Positions 17,189-26,504 of a stretch of DNA of 64,000 bases are shown here, piece after piece (positions within the stretch are counted from its first letter, which is position 1; each line of letters starts with the position of its first letter). Source of the DNA: Bacteroides coprosuis DSM 18011 (GTDB taxonomy: Bacteria; Bacteroidota; Bacteroidia; Bacteroidales; Bacteroidaceae); assembly GCA_000212915.1 (NCBI GenBank), contig CM001167.1, forward strand, positions 483,780 to 547,779, given 5' to 3'. The notes under the pieces were generated by a model that saw only the letters and a list, made by a program, of their open reading frames with translations, made no database searches and was not told the DNA's origin. A program made the translations under genes and the position numbers.

Positions 17189-19636
17189 ATGCAAAAAAAT
17201 CTAGTGATAGTTGAGTCTCCGGCCAAAGCAAAGACTATTGAGAAATTCTTAGGTGAGGATTTCAAAGTAATGTCGAGTTATGGGCATATTAGAGACCTAA
17301 AGAAGAAAGAGTTTAGTATTGATGTAGATAATAATTTTGAACCAGCATACGAAATTCCTTCTGATAAGAAAAGTTTAGTAGCTGAACTTAAAAGTGAAGC
17401 TAAGAAAGCTAATATGGTATGGCTCGCATCCGATGAGGACCGTGAGGGAGAAGCTATATCATGGCATCTTTATGAAGTACTAGGATTAACACCCGATAAA
17501 ACAAAACGTATTGTATTCCATGAAATTACAAAGACTGCAATACTTAAAGCAATAGAAGAACCACGTAAGATTGATGAGAATTTAGTCAATGCTCAACAAG
17601 CTAGACGTATCCTCGACCGTATTGTGGGTTTTGAATTATCTCCAGTATTATGGCGTAAAGTAAAGCCTTCTTTATCAGCTGGTCGTGTTCAATCTGTTGC
17701 TGTACGGTTAATTGTCGAAAGAGAAAGAGAGATTCAAGATTTTAAGAGTACTCCTTCTTATCGGGTTACTGCAGTATTCCTTATTCCAGATGAGGATGGT
17801 CAGATGGTAGAAATGAAAGCTGAGCTTTCAAAACGTCTTAAAACAAAAAAAGAAGCAGAAGCTTTTTTGGATAGTTGTAAAAAGGCTCAATTTGTTATTG
17901 ATGACATTACAACTAAGCCTGTAAGAAAGAATCCTGCTGCTCCTTTTACAACATCAACACTACAACAAGAAGCGGCACGTAAACTTGGTTTTACCGTTGC
18001 TCAAACCATGATGGTTGCTCAACGGTTATATGAATCGGGATTGATCACTTATATGCGTACCGACTCAGTAAATCTATCACAACTAGCAATACATACTAGT
18101 AAAGATGCAATTATTAAAATGTGGGGTGAGGAGTATTCTAAATCTCGCAATTTTGCAACCAAGAGTAAAGGTGCTCAGGAAGCCCACGAAGCGATTCGTC
18201 CTACCTATATGGAGAACTCATCTATTGATGGTAGTTCTCAAGAAAAACGCCTTTACGATTTAATATGGAAGCGCACGATAGCTTCTCAGATGGCTCCTGC
18301 AGAACTTGAGAAGACAACAGCTACTATAGGATCAGAAGGTGTGGATGGTAATTTTACTGCTACTGGAGAAGTTATTAAGTTTGACGGTTTTTTGCATGTA
18401 TATCGAGAATCCTACGATGATGAAGATTTAGAACAGAGGGATGAGGCAGCAATTCTTCCTCCCTTAAAGGTTGGTCAAAATCTAGACTATCAAGGAATAA
18501 TGGCGACTGAACGCTTTACTCAGCGCCCACCAAGGTACACGGAGGCTAGTTTGGTTCGTAAGATGGAGGAATTAGGAATTGGTCGTCCGTCAACTTATGC
18601 CCCAACTATTTCAACTATTCAGCAAAGGCAATATGTTGAAAAGGGAGATAAAGAAGGAGAAGAAAGAATTTATAACCTTTTAGTACTTAGAGATGGAGAA
18701 GTTTCTGATCAACAAGAAACTGAAATAGTAGGTCGTGAAAAGTCTAAGCTATTTCCTACAGATGTAGGCTGCGTAGTAAACGATTTCTTAACAGAATTCT
18801 TTCCAGGTATATTAGATTATAACTTTACAGCCAATATTGAAAAGCAATTTGATGAAATAGCTGCTGGTAAGGAAGAATGGACAGAGATGATGCATATATT
18901 CTACGAGAAATTCCATCCTGCTGTTGAGACAACAATGAATACCAAGATGGAACGTAAGGTAGGAGAGCGTCTTTTGGGTGATGATCCTAAGTCGGGAAAG
19001 CCTGTTTCTGTGAAGATAGGTAGATATGGACCTGTTGTTCAAATAGGTAGTGCTGATGATGAAGAAAAACCTCGTTTCTCTCAATTGAAAAAAGGTCAAT
19101 CTATTGAAACTATTACTTTAGAGGAAGCCTTAGAATTATTTAAATTACCACGAACAGTAGGTGAGTTTGAAGATTCAGAAGTCATTATTGGAGCCGGAAG
19201 ATTTGGTCCTTATGTGCGTCATGATGGTAAATATGTTTCAATTCCTAAAACTATGGATCCTCTTAAAATTACACTTGAGGAAAGCTTAGAGCTAATAAAG
19301 GCTAAGCGGGAAGAGGAAGCAAAACGTCATATTAAATCTTTTGAGGAAGAGCCTGAATTAGAAGTTAAGAATGGTAGATATGGTCCGTATATAGCTTATA
19401 AAGGTAAAAACTATAAGATACCTAAAGATATTGTTCCTCAAGATTTGAGTTTAGAGGCTTGTTTGGATATTGTTAAATTACAATCTGATAAATCGGCAAA
19501 ACCTAAAAAAAGTCGAGCAAAGAAGAAAACAACAACAAAAACAACCAAGACTGCTAAGTCCACAGCTAAAACTACAACTAAGGCGGCAGCTAAAGAGACA
19601 AAATCAACAAAGAAAAAAACTACCACTAAAAAATAG
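17189..19636 (+). CDS. topA: DNA topoisomerase I
   Basis: This 815-residue type IA topoisomerase relaxes negative supercoils. The Toprim domain starts with VIVESPAKAKTIEKFLG and has SDEDREGEAISWH with the acidic metal site. The active-site tyrosine is Y288 (GLITYMRTDS). In place of Cys4 zinc fingers the C-terminus has three glycine-rich repeats (GRYGPVVQIG, GRFGPYVRHDGKYVSIP, GRYGPYIAYKGKNYKIP). It ends with about 40 residues rich in Lys, Thr and Ala, a disordered basic tail likely to bind DNA. Length is normal for the phylum. Confidence 0.96.
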   Translation: MQKNLVIVESPAKAKTIEKFLGEDFKVMSSYGHIRDLKKKEFSIDVDNNFEPAYEIPSDKKSLVAELKSEAKKANMVWLASDEDREGEAISWHLYEVLGLTPDKTKRIVFHEITKTAILKAIEEPRKIDENLVNAQQARRILDRIVGFELSPVLWRKVKPSLSAGRVQSVAVRLIVEREREIQDFKSTPSYRVTAVFLIPDEDGQMVEMKAELSKRLKTKKEAEAFLDSCKKAQFVIDDITTKPVRKNPAAPFTTSTLQQEAARKLGFTVAQTMMVAQRLYESGLITYMRTDSVNLSQLAIHTSKDAIIKMWGEEYSKSRNFATKSKGAQEAHEAIRPTYMENSSIDGSSQEKRLYDLIWKRTIASQMAPAELEKTTATIGSEGVDGNFTATGEVIKFDGFLHVYRESYDDEDLEQRDEAAILPPLKVGQNLDYQGIMATERFTQRPPRYTEASLVRKMEELGIGRPSTYAPTISTIQQRQYVEKGDKEGEERIYNLLVLRDGEVSDQQETEIVGREKSKLFPTDVGCVVNDFLTEFFPGILDYNFTANIEKQFDEIAAGKEEWTEMMHIFYEKFHPAVETTMNTKMERKVGERLLGDDPKSGKPVSVKIGRYGPVVQIGSADDEEKPRFSQLKKGQSIETITLEEALELFKLPRTVGEFEDSEVIIGAGRFGPYVRHDGKYVSIPKTMDPLKITLEESLELIKAKREEEAKRHIKSFEEEPELEVKNGRYGPYIAYKGKNYKIPKDIVPQDLSLEACLDIVKLQSDKSAKPKKSRAKKKTTTKTTKTAKSTAKTTTKAAAKETKSTKKKTTTKK

Positions 19637-19642
19637 ATTATA

Positions 19643-19672
19643 AAAAAACGCGAGTAATTACTCGCGTTTTTT
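19643..19672. terminator. Bidirectional terminator between topA and upp
   Basis: A 30-bp perfect palindrome with half-site AAAAAACGCGAGTAA. It has a T run on both strands, so it can end the convergent topA and upp transcripts. Confidence 0.88.
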
Positions 19673-19690
19673 ATTAGTTTTTTGTAGATA

Positions 19691-20344
19691 TTACTCTTTT
19701 TCTCCGTAAGCTAGATCACCGGCATCACCTAGTCCAGGAACAATATATGAATGTTCATCGATTTCTGGATCGATAGCTGCACACCAGATAGTAGTTCTAT
19801 CTTCGGGGAAGATGCTTGCTATATGATCAACAGCTGCTTGGCTAGCAATAATTGATACCACATGAATGTGTGCAGGCTTTCCTTTAGTTAACATAGCTTG
19901 GTAGCTAAGTTCCATACTGCCTCCAGTAGCCAACATCGGATCGGTAATGATAAGGACTTTATCATCAATTCGTGGAGATGCTAAATATTCAATATGAATA
20001 TCAAATTTTAGAGTGTCTTTGTATTTACGATATGCAGAGACAAAAGCATTTTCTGCATAGTCTAAATAACGTAAAACACCTTGATGGAAAGGTAATCCAG
20101 CTCTTAGGATTGTACTAATAACAACTTCGGTATCGGGAGTATTAACAGTTGCTGTTCCAAGTGGAGTTGTTACTTGTTTGGGAGAGTAAGTAAAGGTCTT
20201 ACTTATTTCATAAGCCATGATTTCTCCGATTCTTTCTAAATTACGTCTAAATCGAAGTCTATCATTCTGAACCTCTACATTTCTAACTTCTGACACAAAC
20301 TGATTTAGTATTGTGTTGTTGTCATTGAGATTAATTATCTTCAT
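19691..20344 (-). CDS. upp: Uracil phosphoribosyltransferase
   Basis: This 217-residue enzyme makes UMP from uracil and PRPP (pyrimidine salvage). It has the PRPP-binding loop DPMLATGGSM, the ILRAGLPF block, and the uracil-binding C-terminus YIVPGLGDAGDLAYG. Length is typical. It is a single gene, convergent with topA. Confidence 0.94.
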   Translation of the reverse strand: MKIINLNDNNTILNQFVSEVRNVEVQNDRLRFRRNLERIGEIMAYEISKTFTYSPKQVTTPLGTATVNTPDTEVVISTILRAGLPFHQGVLRYLDYAENAFVSAYRKYKDTLKFDIHIEYLASPRIDDKVLIITDPMLATGGSMELSYQAMLTKGKPAHIHVVSIIASQAAVDHIASIFPEDRTTIWCAAIDPEIDEHSYIVPGLGDAGDLAYGEKE

Positions 20345-20517
20345 TTAAATAGATGGTTTTAAACTTTTGGGAAGTTTATATAGATATTTTGATTGCAAAG
20401 TAACGGATATTATTCCAATTTGCAATACTCGGTTTACAGATTTTGGTTTTAAAATGTTAAAGCTCTATCATTAGGGAAATTTTTCCTTAATAAATTACTT
20501 AGTTTAAAACTTTATAT

Positions 20518-20525
20518 TACTTTTG
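20518..20525 (+). promoter_or_regulatory. -7 promoter box of pckA
   Basis: TACTTTTG fits TAnnTTTG. It gives a leader of about 100 bases before the pckA ATG. The leader begins with nested inverted repeats listed separately. Confidence 0.6.
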
Positions 20526-20579
20526 TGTGTGAAATCAAAGAAACGAATGCTAACTTTATAGCATTAAATCTTTCACACA
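20526..20579 (+). promoter_or_regulatory. Nested inverted repeats in the pckA leader
   Basis: The outer arms TGTGTGAAA (20526-20534) and TTTCACACA (20571-20579) are perfect over 9 bp. Inside them AATGCTA (20546-20552) and TAGCATT (20559-20565) are perfect over 7 bp around a 6-base loop. The outer left arm touches the -7 box and covers the predicted transcription start. It could therefore be a DNA operator, an RNA structure, or both. Confidence 0.5.
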
Positions 20580-20630
20580 AGAAAGCGATTAAAAATATTT
20601 TAATATATACCAATTATTAAACTTTTAAAA

Positions 20631-22238
20631 ATGGCAAAATTAGATTTAAGCAAGTACGGTATTACTGGTGTAACAGAACTTTTACACAACCCTTCTTACG
20701 AAACTCTTTTTGAAGAAGAAACCCAATCAGGTTTAACAGGCTTTGAAAAAGGTCAAGTAACAGAATTAGGCGCAGTTAATGTAATGACTGGTGTTTATAC
20801 TGGTCGTTCACCTAAAGATAAATTTATCGTTAAAGATAGTATTACTGAGAACACTGTATGGTGGAATACTCCAGAATATAAAAACGATAATAAACCAGCA
20901 ACACAAGAATGTTGGAAAGCTGTTAAAACTTTAGCTACAAAAGAACTTTCTAATAAGAAATTATATGTAGTTGATGCTTTCTGCGGTGCTAACGAAAATA
21001 CTCGTTTGAAAATCCGTTTCATCATGGAAGTTGCATGGCAAGCTCACTTCGTTACTAATATGTTTATCCGTCCAACAGCTGAAGAACTAGCTAACTTCGG
21101 AGAACCTGATTTTGTAGTAATGAATGCTTCAAAAGCTAAAGTTGAAAACTACAAAGAACTAGGTTTAAACTCAGAAACTGCTGTTGTATTTAACTTTACA
21201 GAAAAAATCCAAGTTATCTTGAACACATGGTACGGTGGTGAAATGAAGAAAGGTATGTTCTCATATATGAACTATCGCCTTCCTCTACAAGGTATCGCTG
21301 CTATGCACTGTTCAGCTAACACAGACAAAAACAACGAAAATACAGCTATTTTCTTTGGTCTTTCAGGTACTGGTAAAACAACTCTTTCAACAGATCCAAA
21401 ACGTGAACTAATCGGTGATGACGAACACGGATGGGATGACGAAGGTGTATTCAACTTTGAAGGTGGTTGCTATGCTAAAGTTATCAACCTAAGCAAAGAA
21501 AACGAACCTGATATCTACAATGCAATCAAACGTGATGCTCTTCTAGAAAACGTTACAGTTGATGCAGCAGGTAAAATTGATTTCGAAGATAAATCAGTTA
21601 CAGAAAACACTCGTGTTTCTTACCCTATCTACCACATTGATAACATCGTAAAACCAATTTCTAAAGCTCCTGCTGCAAAACAAGTAATTTTCTTGTCAGC
21701 TGATGCTTTCGGTGTACTTCCTCCAGTATCAATTTTGACTCCAGAACAAACTAAGTATTACTTCTTGTCTGGTTTCACAGCAAAACTTGCTGGTACAGAA
21801 CGTGGTATTACTGAACCAACTCCTACTTTCTCTGCATGTTTTGGTGCAGCATTCTTAACTCTTCACCCAACAAAATACGCTGAAGAACTAGTTAAGAAGA
21901 TGGAAAAATCAGGTGCTAAAGCATACTTGGTTAATACAGGATGGAATGGTACAGGAAAACGTATCTCTATTAAAGATACACGTGGTATCATCGATGCAAT
22001 CTTGAATGGTTCTATCGACAAAGCTCCAACTAAACATATTCCTTTCTTCAACTTCGAAGTACCAACTGAACTTCCAGGTGTACACGCTGAGATTCTTGAT
22101 CCACGTGACACTTATGCTAATGCTTCAGAATGGACAGAAAAAGCTGAAGATCTAGCAAACCGTTTCATCAAGAACTTCGCTAAATTCGAACATAACGAAG
22201 CTGGTAAAGCTCTAGTTGCTGCTGGTCCAAAATTATAA
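20631..22238 (+). CDS. pckA: Phosphoenolpyruvate carboxykinase (ATP)
   Basis: This 535-residue enzyme interconverts oxaloacetate plus ATP and PEP plus CO2 plus ADP. The kinase P-loop is GLSGTGKTT with K249, followed by [20 protein letters not shown], which holds the metal-binding Asp. The arginine-bearing [12 protein letters not shown] block lies near residues 50-61. In Bacteroides-type anaerobes the enzyme mainly fixes CO2 onto PEP toward succinate, conserving ATP; that direction is inferred from frdCAB being present. Codon use is highly biased, which suggests strong expression. It is a single gene with its own promoter and terminator. Confidence 0.96.
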   Translation: MAKLDLSKYGITGVTELLHNPSYETLFEEETQSGLTGFEKGQVTELGAVNVMTGVYTGRSPKDKFIVKDSITENTVWWNTPEYKNDNKPATQECWKAVKTLATKELSNKKLYVVDAFCGANENTRLKIRFIMEVAWQAHFVTNMFIRPTAEELANFGEPDFVVMNASKAKVENYKELGLNSETAVVFNFTEKIQVILNTWYGGEMKKGMFSYMNYRLPLQGIAAMHCSANTDKNNENTAIFFGLSGTGKTTLSTDPKRELIGDDEHGWDDEGVFNFEGGCYAKVINLSKENEPDIYNAIKRDALLENVTVDAAGKIDFEDKSVTENTRVSYPIYHIDNIVKPISKAPAAKQVIFLSADAFGVLPPVSILTPEQTKYYFLSGFTAKLAGTERGITEPTPTFSACFGAAFLTLHPTKYAEELVKKMEKSGAKAYLVNTGWNGTGKRISIKDTRGIIDAILNGSIDKAPTKHIPFFNFEVPTELPGVHAEILDPRDTYANASEWTEKAEDLANRFIKNFAKFEHNEAGKALVAAGPKL

Positions 22239-22267
22239 TCTAATTTTGATCATAATATATTTAACTG

Positions 22268-22297
22268 AAAAGAGGATGCCTAGGCATCCTCTTTTTT
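22268..22297. terminator. Terminator between pckA and dusB
   Basis: A 28-bp perfect palindrome with half-site AAAAGAGGATGCCT, flanked by A and T runs. It serves pckA and can also end dusB on the other strand. Confidence 0.85.
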
Positions 22298-22315
22298 ATG
22301 ATTAATAATGAGATT

Positions 22316-23305
22316 TTATTCTGTGATATTGAATTTATCAGGTATTTCGTCAAGTATAGCATATAGTTCTTCAGCAGTTTCACTTCTTAAAATGGCTATT
22401 CTTGTTTCTTTAAAATTTGGTATACCCTTAAATAAGGGAGTTGAAGCTAAATGTCTTCTTGTATGAAGTATTCCTCTACGTTCATCTAATCTTTCAATAC
22501 TGTTGGCTACTTGTTCTTTTAAAATAGATAAGTACCACTTAAAAGGCCTAGGTTCTAATTTTTCCCCAGTTTCTAAATAATGCTTTACTTCTTCAAAGAT
22601 CCAAGGTCTTCCAAAGCTTGCCCTACCAATCATAATAGCATCAACACCATATTTCTCGAAATGGTCCTTGGCTGACTCTGCAGATGTAATATCTCCATTA
22701 CCAATTATGGGGATATGCATACGAGGATTATTTTTGACTTCTCCTATCAGTGTCCAGTCTGCTTCACCTGTATACATTTGAGCCCTCGTTCTTCCATGAA
22801 TGGTAAGAGCTTCAATACCAAAATCTTGTAATTGTTCTGCTAGTTCAACTATTATTTTGTTGTCATCATCCCAGCCTAAACGAGTTTTAACTGTAACTGG
22901 TATTTTTACAGCATCAACTACTGCTTTAGTGATTGCAATCATTTTTTCGGGAGTCTTCATCATACCTGAACCAGCACCTTTACCTGCAACTTTACGTACA
23001 GGGCAGCCAAAGTTTATATCTAGTATATCAGGTTTAGCCTCTTCTACTATTTTTGCAGCTTCGACCATAGCATCTGTTTCTTTACCATAAATTTGGATAG
23101 CTACAGGTCTCTCCTCATCATATATTTTTAGTTTTTCTGTTGTTTTATTTACATATCTGATTAAAGCGTCACTAGAAACAAACTCTGTATACACCATATC
23201 TGCGCCAAAACGTTTACACATTAATCGAAATGCTGGATCGGTAACATCTTCCATTGGAGCAAGGAATACAGGATTTTTTCCTAGGTCTATATCTCTTATT
23301 TTCAT
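22316..23305 (-). CDS. dusB: tRNA-dihydrouridine synthase (DusB type)
   Basis: This 329-residue FMN-dependent enzyme reduces specific uridines in tRNA D-loops. It shows PMEDVTDPAFR near the N-terminus, the catalytic Cys101 in INFGCPVRKVAGKGAG, the KTRLGWDD block and the HGRTRAQMYTGEADW block. The C-terminal helical domain is present, so the length is normal. DusB is the usual single Dus in this phylum. It is divergent from the U32 gene. Confidence 0.92.
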   Translation of the reverse strand: MKIRDIDLGKNPVFLAPMEDVTDPAFRLMCKRFGADMVYTEFVSSDALIRYVNKTTEKLKIYDEERPVAIQIYGKETDAMVEAAKIVEEAKPDILDINFGCPVRKVAGKGAGSGMMKTPEKMIAITKAVVDAVKIPVTVKTRLGWDDDNKIIVELAEQLQDFGIEALTIHGRTRAQMYTGEADWTLIGEVKNNPRMHIPIIGNGDITSAESAKDHFEKYGVDAIMIGRASFGRPWIFEEVKHYLETGEKLEPRPFKWYLSILKEQVANSIERLDERRGILHTRRHLASTPLFKGIPNFKETRIAILRSETAEELYAILDEIPDKFNITE

Positions 23306-23350
23306 TCCTTTTGGATATCTATATTATTTATACTAATTCTAATTTTACTG

Positions 23351-23358
23351 CAAAAATA
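23351..23358 (-). promoter_or_regulatory. -7 promoter box of dusB
   Basis: On the minus strand TATTTTTG lies about 46 bases upstream of the dusB ATG. It is back to back with the U32 promoter at 23371-23378. Confidence 0.5.
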
Positions 23359-23370
23359 CAGAAAAAAGTC

Positions 23371-23378
23371 TACCTTTG
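23371..23378 (+). promoter_or_regulatory. -7 promoter box upstream of the U32 gene
   Basis: TACCTTTG fits TAnnTTTG but would give a leader of about 155 bases before the ATG at 23541. A closer promoter cannot be excluded. Confidence 0.4.
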
Positions 23379-23540
23379 TATCGTTTATAACCTTCAGATT
23401 TTATTTTTACTAAGTTGTATGTGAATTTATAACTTCATGTAACTTAATAATCTAGAGAGGTATAGAGGTGTTTAAGGTAATGTTGATTTTTCTTTCAATA
23501 TTATTATAAACATATATTTTATTACTATGTTTTATAAGCT

Positions 23541-24827
23541 ATGAATTATAAATTAGAAGACTTTGAAATAATGGCTCCTGTTGGTTCAAGAGAATCTCTT
23601 GCTGCTGCAATACAAGCTGGAGCCAACTCCATATACTTCGGTATAGAGAATTTGAATATGCGTGCTCGTTCTGCAAATACATTCACTATTGATGATCTGA
23701 AAGAGATTGCAAAAACTTGTGATGAGCATAATATGCAGAGCTATTTGACTGTTAATACTATTATTTATGATAATGATATTAACCTAATGAAGCAAATTGT
23801 TGACGCAGCCAAAGCTGCTAATATTTCTGCAATTATAGCGAGTGATGTAGCAGTAATGAGCTATGCAAAAGAGATAGGACAAGAAATTCACCTTTCTACA
23901 CAGCTTAATATCACCAATGTTGAGGCGTTGAAATTTTATGCTAATTTTGCTGATGTTGTAGTACTTGCTCGCGAACTAAATATGGAGCAAGTGGCAGAAA
24001 TTTATGAGCAAATAATTGACCAAAACATCTGTGGTCCTAGTGGAAGATTGATTCGTATAGAGATGTTCTGTCATGGAGCTCTTTGTATGGCTGTTTCGGG
24101 TAAGTGTTACTTATCTCTTCATGAAATGGGACATTCTGCAAATCGAGGTGCTTGTATGCAAATTTGCCGTAGAGCATATACTGTGACGGATAAGGATACA
24201 GGTATCGAGTTGGATGTTGAAAATGAATATATCATGTCTCCTAAAGATTTGAAAACAATTCATTTTATCAATAAAATGATGGATGCAGGTGTTAGAGTCT
24301 TTAAAATAGAGGGTCGTGCTCGTGGAGCAGAATATGTTCGTACTGTGGTAGAATGCTATAAACAAGCAATTGAATCAGTACTTAATGATACATTTACTGA
24401 TGATAAAATTGAAGCTTGGGATGAAAGATTAAAAACCGTATTTAACAGAGGTTTCTGGGATGGTTATTACCTTGGTCAACGCTTAGGTGAATGGAGTAAA
24501 AACTATGGGTCGGAAGCGACAGAGCGTAAAATTTATGTAGGTAAAGGTATAAAATACTTTGGTAATATTAATGTAGCAGAGTTCAAGGTTGAGGCTTCTG
24601 AGCTTAAAGAGGGTGATAAACTACTGATTACAGGTCCAACAACAGGGGCTGTATTTACTACGCTAGCACAACCTCGTGTTGATCTTAAAGCTGTGGATAC
24701 TGTTCATAAGGGAGAACACTTCTCAATACAAATTGATGAGAAAATACGTCCAAACGATAAACTCTATAAGATAGTCAAAGCGGAAGATTTAAAACGTAAA
24801 CGAGCTAGTAATAAATCAAAAAATTGA
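23541..24827 (+). CDS. U32 family peptidase-like protein (tRNA hydroxylation TrhP type)
   Basis: This 428-residue protein belongs to the U32 family. Characteristic segments are MAPVGSRESLAAAIQAGAN at the start, STQLNITNVEAL, and the cysteine-bearing HGALCMAVSGKC, then GACMQICRR, which binds an Fe-S cluster in studied members. Family members once called collagenases are now known to hydroxylate tRNA uridine (TrhP) or 23S rRNA. Given the length and context, tRNA modification is more likely than proteolysis. The thioesterase and dprA genes follow with almost no gap, forming one operon. Confidence 0.85.
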   Translation: MNYKLEDFEIMAPVGSRESLAAAIQAGANSIYFGIENLNMRARSANTFTIDDLKEIAKTCDEHNMQSYLTVNTIIYDNDINLMKQIVDAAKAANISAIIASDVAVMSYAKEIGQEIHLSTQLNITNVEALKFYANFADVVVLARELNMEQVAEIYEQIIDQNICGPSGRLIRIEMFCHGALCMAVSGKCYLSLHEMGHSANRGACMQICRRAYTVTDKDTGIELDVENEYIMSPKDLKTIHFINKMMDAGVRVFKIEGRARGAEYVRTVVECYKQAIESVLNDTFTDDKIEAWDERLKTVFNRGFWDGYYLGQRLGEWSKNYGSEATERKIYVGKGIKYFGNINVAEFKVEASELKEGDKLLITGPTTGAVFTTLAQPRVDLKAVDTVHKGEHFSIQIDEKIRPNDKLYKIVKAEDLKRKRASNKSKN

Positions 24828-24832
24828 AGTGT

Positions 24833-25237
24833 ATGGAAAAGTGTATTTTTGAACTAGATTTCAAAGTACGTGACTATGAGTGCGATTTGCAAGGAATTGT
24901 GAATAATGCAAACTACCTGCATTACTTTGAACATACTAGACATGAGTTCTTGGATACGATAAATATTAATGTTTTAGAACTTCATAATCAAGGTGTTGAT
25001 CCAGTAATCGCTAGAGTGAATATGGCTTTAAAGGCACCCTTAACAAGTGGTGATGAATTTGTGTCTAAGCTCTATATTACGAAGGAAGGAATTAAATATG
25101 CTTTTCATCAAGATCTATTTAGAAAAGAAGATAACAGAGTGGTGGCTAAGGCAGTAATTGAGGCTGTGTGCTTGGTACATGGAAAGCTTACTCATAGTGA
25201 GCTTTTTGATAATGCCTTTGCTCCCTATATAAAATGA
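24833..25237 (+). CDS. Acyl-CoA thioesterase, hotdog fold (4HBT family)
   Basis: From ATG 24833 the protein has 134 residues. The motif RDYECDLQGIVNNANYLHYF contains the Asp and HYF pattern of YbgC/FadM-type thioesterases, which hydrolyse acyl-CoA thioesters. A TTG at 24824 overlaps the preceding stop and could add three residues (MKC), but ATG 24833 is the simpler choice. The natural substrate cannot be read from sequence. It lies inside the U32-dprA operon. Confidence 0.85.
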   Translation: MEKCIFELDFKVRDYECDLQGIVNNANYLHYFEHTRHEFLDTININVLELHNQGVDPVIARVNMALKAPLTSGDEFVSKLYITKEGIKYAFHQDLFRKEDNRVVAKAVIEAVCLVHGKLTHSELFDNAFAPYIK

Positions 25238-25241
25238 AATA

Positions 25242-26360
25242 ATGCAAACGGAAGAGGCAATCTATAGTATTGCATTAACCCTACTACCAAGAGTTGGTGC
25301 TATCAGTGCAAAAAGAATTTTAAGTATGGCTGGTAGTGCCACTTTTGCTTTTAATGAGTTAAGTCAACTAGTTTCTCAGGGTATAATTCCTCCAATTATT
25401 GCTGATGAGATGTGTAAAGATACGCTATTGATATCTGCGGAAGAATTATTAGATAAAACTCTCAATCTAGGTATTGAGGTTATTCCTTATGCTTCAGATA
25501 AATATCCTTTACGTTTAAAGGAGTGTAATGATAATCCTGTTCTTTTATATTATAAAGGAGATGTTAATTTAAATGCAAGAAGAATACTAAGTATTGTAGG
25601 TACAAGGAATATCACTTCGTATGGAAAAGAACAATGTAACAGACTAATAGAGGGTTTGTCTTCTTTTGATAGTGATATTCTAATCGTCAGTGGACTTGCT
25701 TATGGAGTGGATGTGGAAAGTCATAAGCAATCATTGAATAGAGGTATGAATACTGTGGGGGTGTTAGCACATGGATTAGATATCCTTTATCCTGCAGCTC
25801 ATCGCTCAGTTGCTAATCAGATGGTTCATCAAGGTGGATTACTTACAGAGTTTCCTATTTCAACACAGCCATTAAAACAAAACTTCATATCTCGTAATCG
25901 AATTATTGCAGGACTTAGTGATGCAACAATAGTTATTGAATCTGCTCTAAAAGGAGGCTCATTAATTACTGCAGATATTGCAAATAGTTATAATAGAGAT
26001 TGCTTTGCTTTGCCAGGGCGTTGTTCTGATACTTACTCAGAGGGTTGTAATCAGATTATAAAAGAAAATAAAGCTCAGCTGTTTGAGTCTTTTGAAGATA
26101 TTATACATGCCTTAGGGTGGTCTAGTAGCTCTGAAAAACAAAAAGTTACAAAGCCTATTCATCGAGATATTTCTAGTTTAAATCTTAATAGTCAAGAGAG
26201 AAATGTAATAGAAATGTTACAATTAAGAGGAGATCTTCAAATTGATAATCTTGTTGTTCTATGTAATATTCCCATTCAGACGATGCATACAACACTTTTT
26301 GAATTGGAAATGAAAGGTGTTCTTAAAGCATTAGCAGGAGGAACTTACCATTTGTTATAG
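25242..26360 (+). CDS. dprA: DNA-processing protein DprA
   Basis: This 372-residue protein loads RecA on incoming single-stranded DNA during transformation. It has an N-terminal SAM-like helical region, the Rossmann core with SIVGTRNITSYGKEQ, LIVSGLAYGVDVESHK, GLDILYPAAHR and NFISRNRIIAGLSDATIVIESALKGGS split over residues ~120-245, and the C-terminal winged helix at ~305-370. Length is typical. It begins 4 bases after the thioesterase stop. Confidence 0.94.
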   Translation: MQTEEAIYSIALTLLPRVGAISAKRILSMAGSATFAFNELSQLVSQGIIPPIIADEMCKDTLLISAEELLDKTLNLGIEVIPYASDKYPLRLKECNDNPVLLYYKGDVNLNARRILSIVGTRNITSYGKEQCNRLIEGLSSFDSDILIVSGLAYGVDVESHKQSLNRGMNTVGVLAHGLDILYPAAHRSVANQMVHQGGLLTEFPISTQPLKQNFISRNRIIAGLSDATIVIESALKGGSLITADIANSYNRDCFALPGRCSDTYSEGCNQIIKENKAQLFESFEDIIHALGWSSSSEKQKVTKPIHRDISSLNLNSQERNVIEMLQLRGDLQIDNLVVLCNIPIQTMHTTLFELEMKGVLKALAGGTYHLL

Positions 26361-26391
26361 CTACATTCTGAGTTTTTTATTACATTTTGTA

Positions 26392-26399
26392 TACATTTG
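26392..26399 (+). promoter_or_regulatory. -7 promoter box of the DUF4861 gene
   Basis: TACATTTG fits TAnnTTTG and predicts a start near 26406, just ahead of the structured leader described next. Confidence 0.5.
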
Positions 26400-26407
26400 C
26401 AGGATCT

Positions 26408-26459
26408 CAAGTACACCCAGGTATGTAGCTGTAGCAGGTTATGCTTAAACTACCACTTG
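26408..26459 (+). promoter_or_regulatory. Structured 5' leader of the DUF4861 lipoprotein gene
   Basis: TACCACTTG (26451-26459) can pair with CAAGT (26408-26412) and GGTA (26420-26423), leaving a 7-base bulge. Inside, AGC (26433-26435) faces GCT (26443-26445). An alternative local hairpin pairs GTAG (26425-26428) with CTAC (26450-26453). No known riboswitch class is recognised and there is no T run, so this is only a candidate cis-acting RNA. Confidence 0.35.
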
Positions 26460-26504
26460 TGTATTGTGTGAACTAACAAACTAATTAATACAAAACATTT
26501 TATA

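Noticed and set aside
19438-19626. An antisense ORF over the 3' end of topA
   Set aside because: It is the mirror of the Lys/Ala/Thr-rich topA tail and has no independent support.
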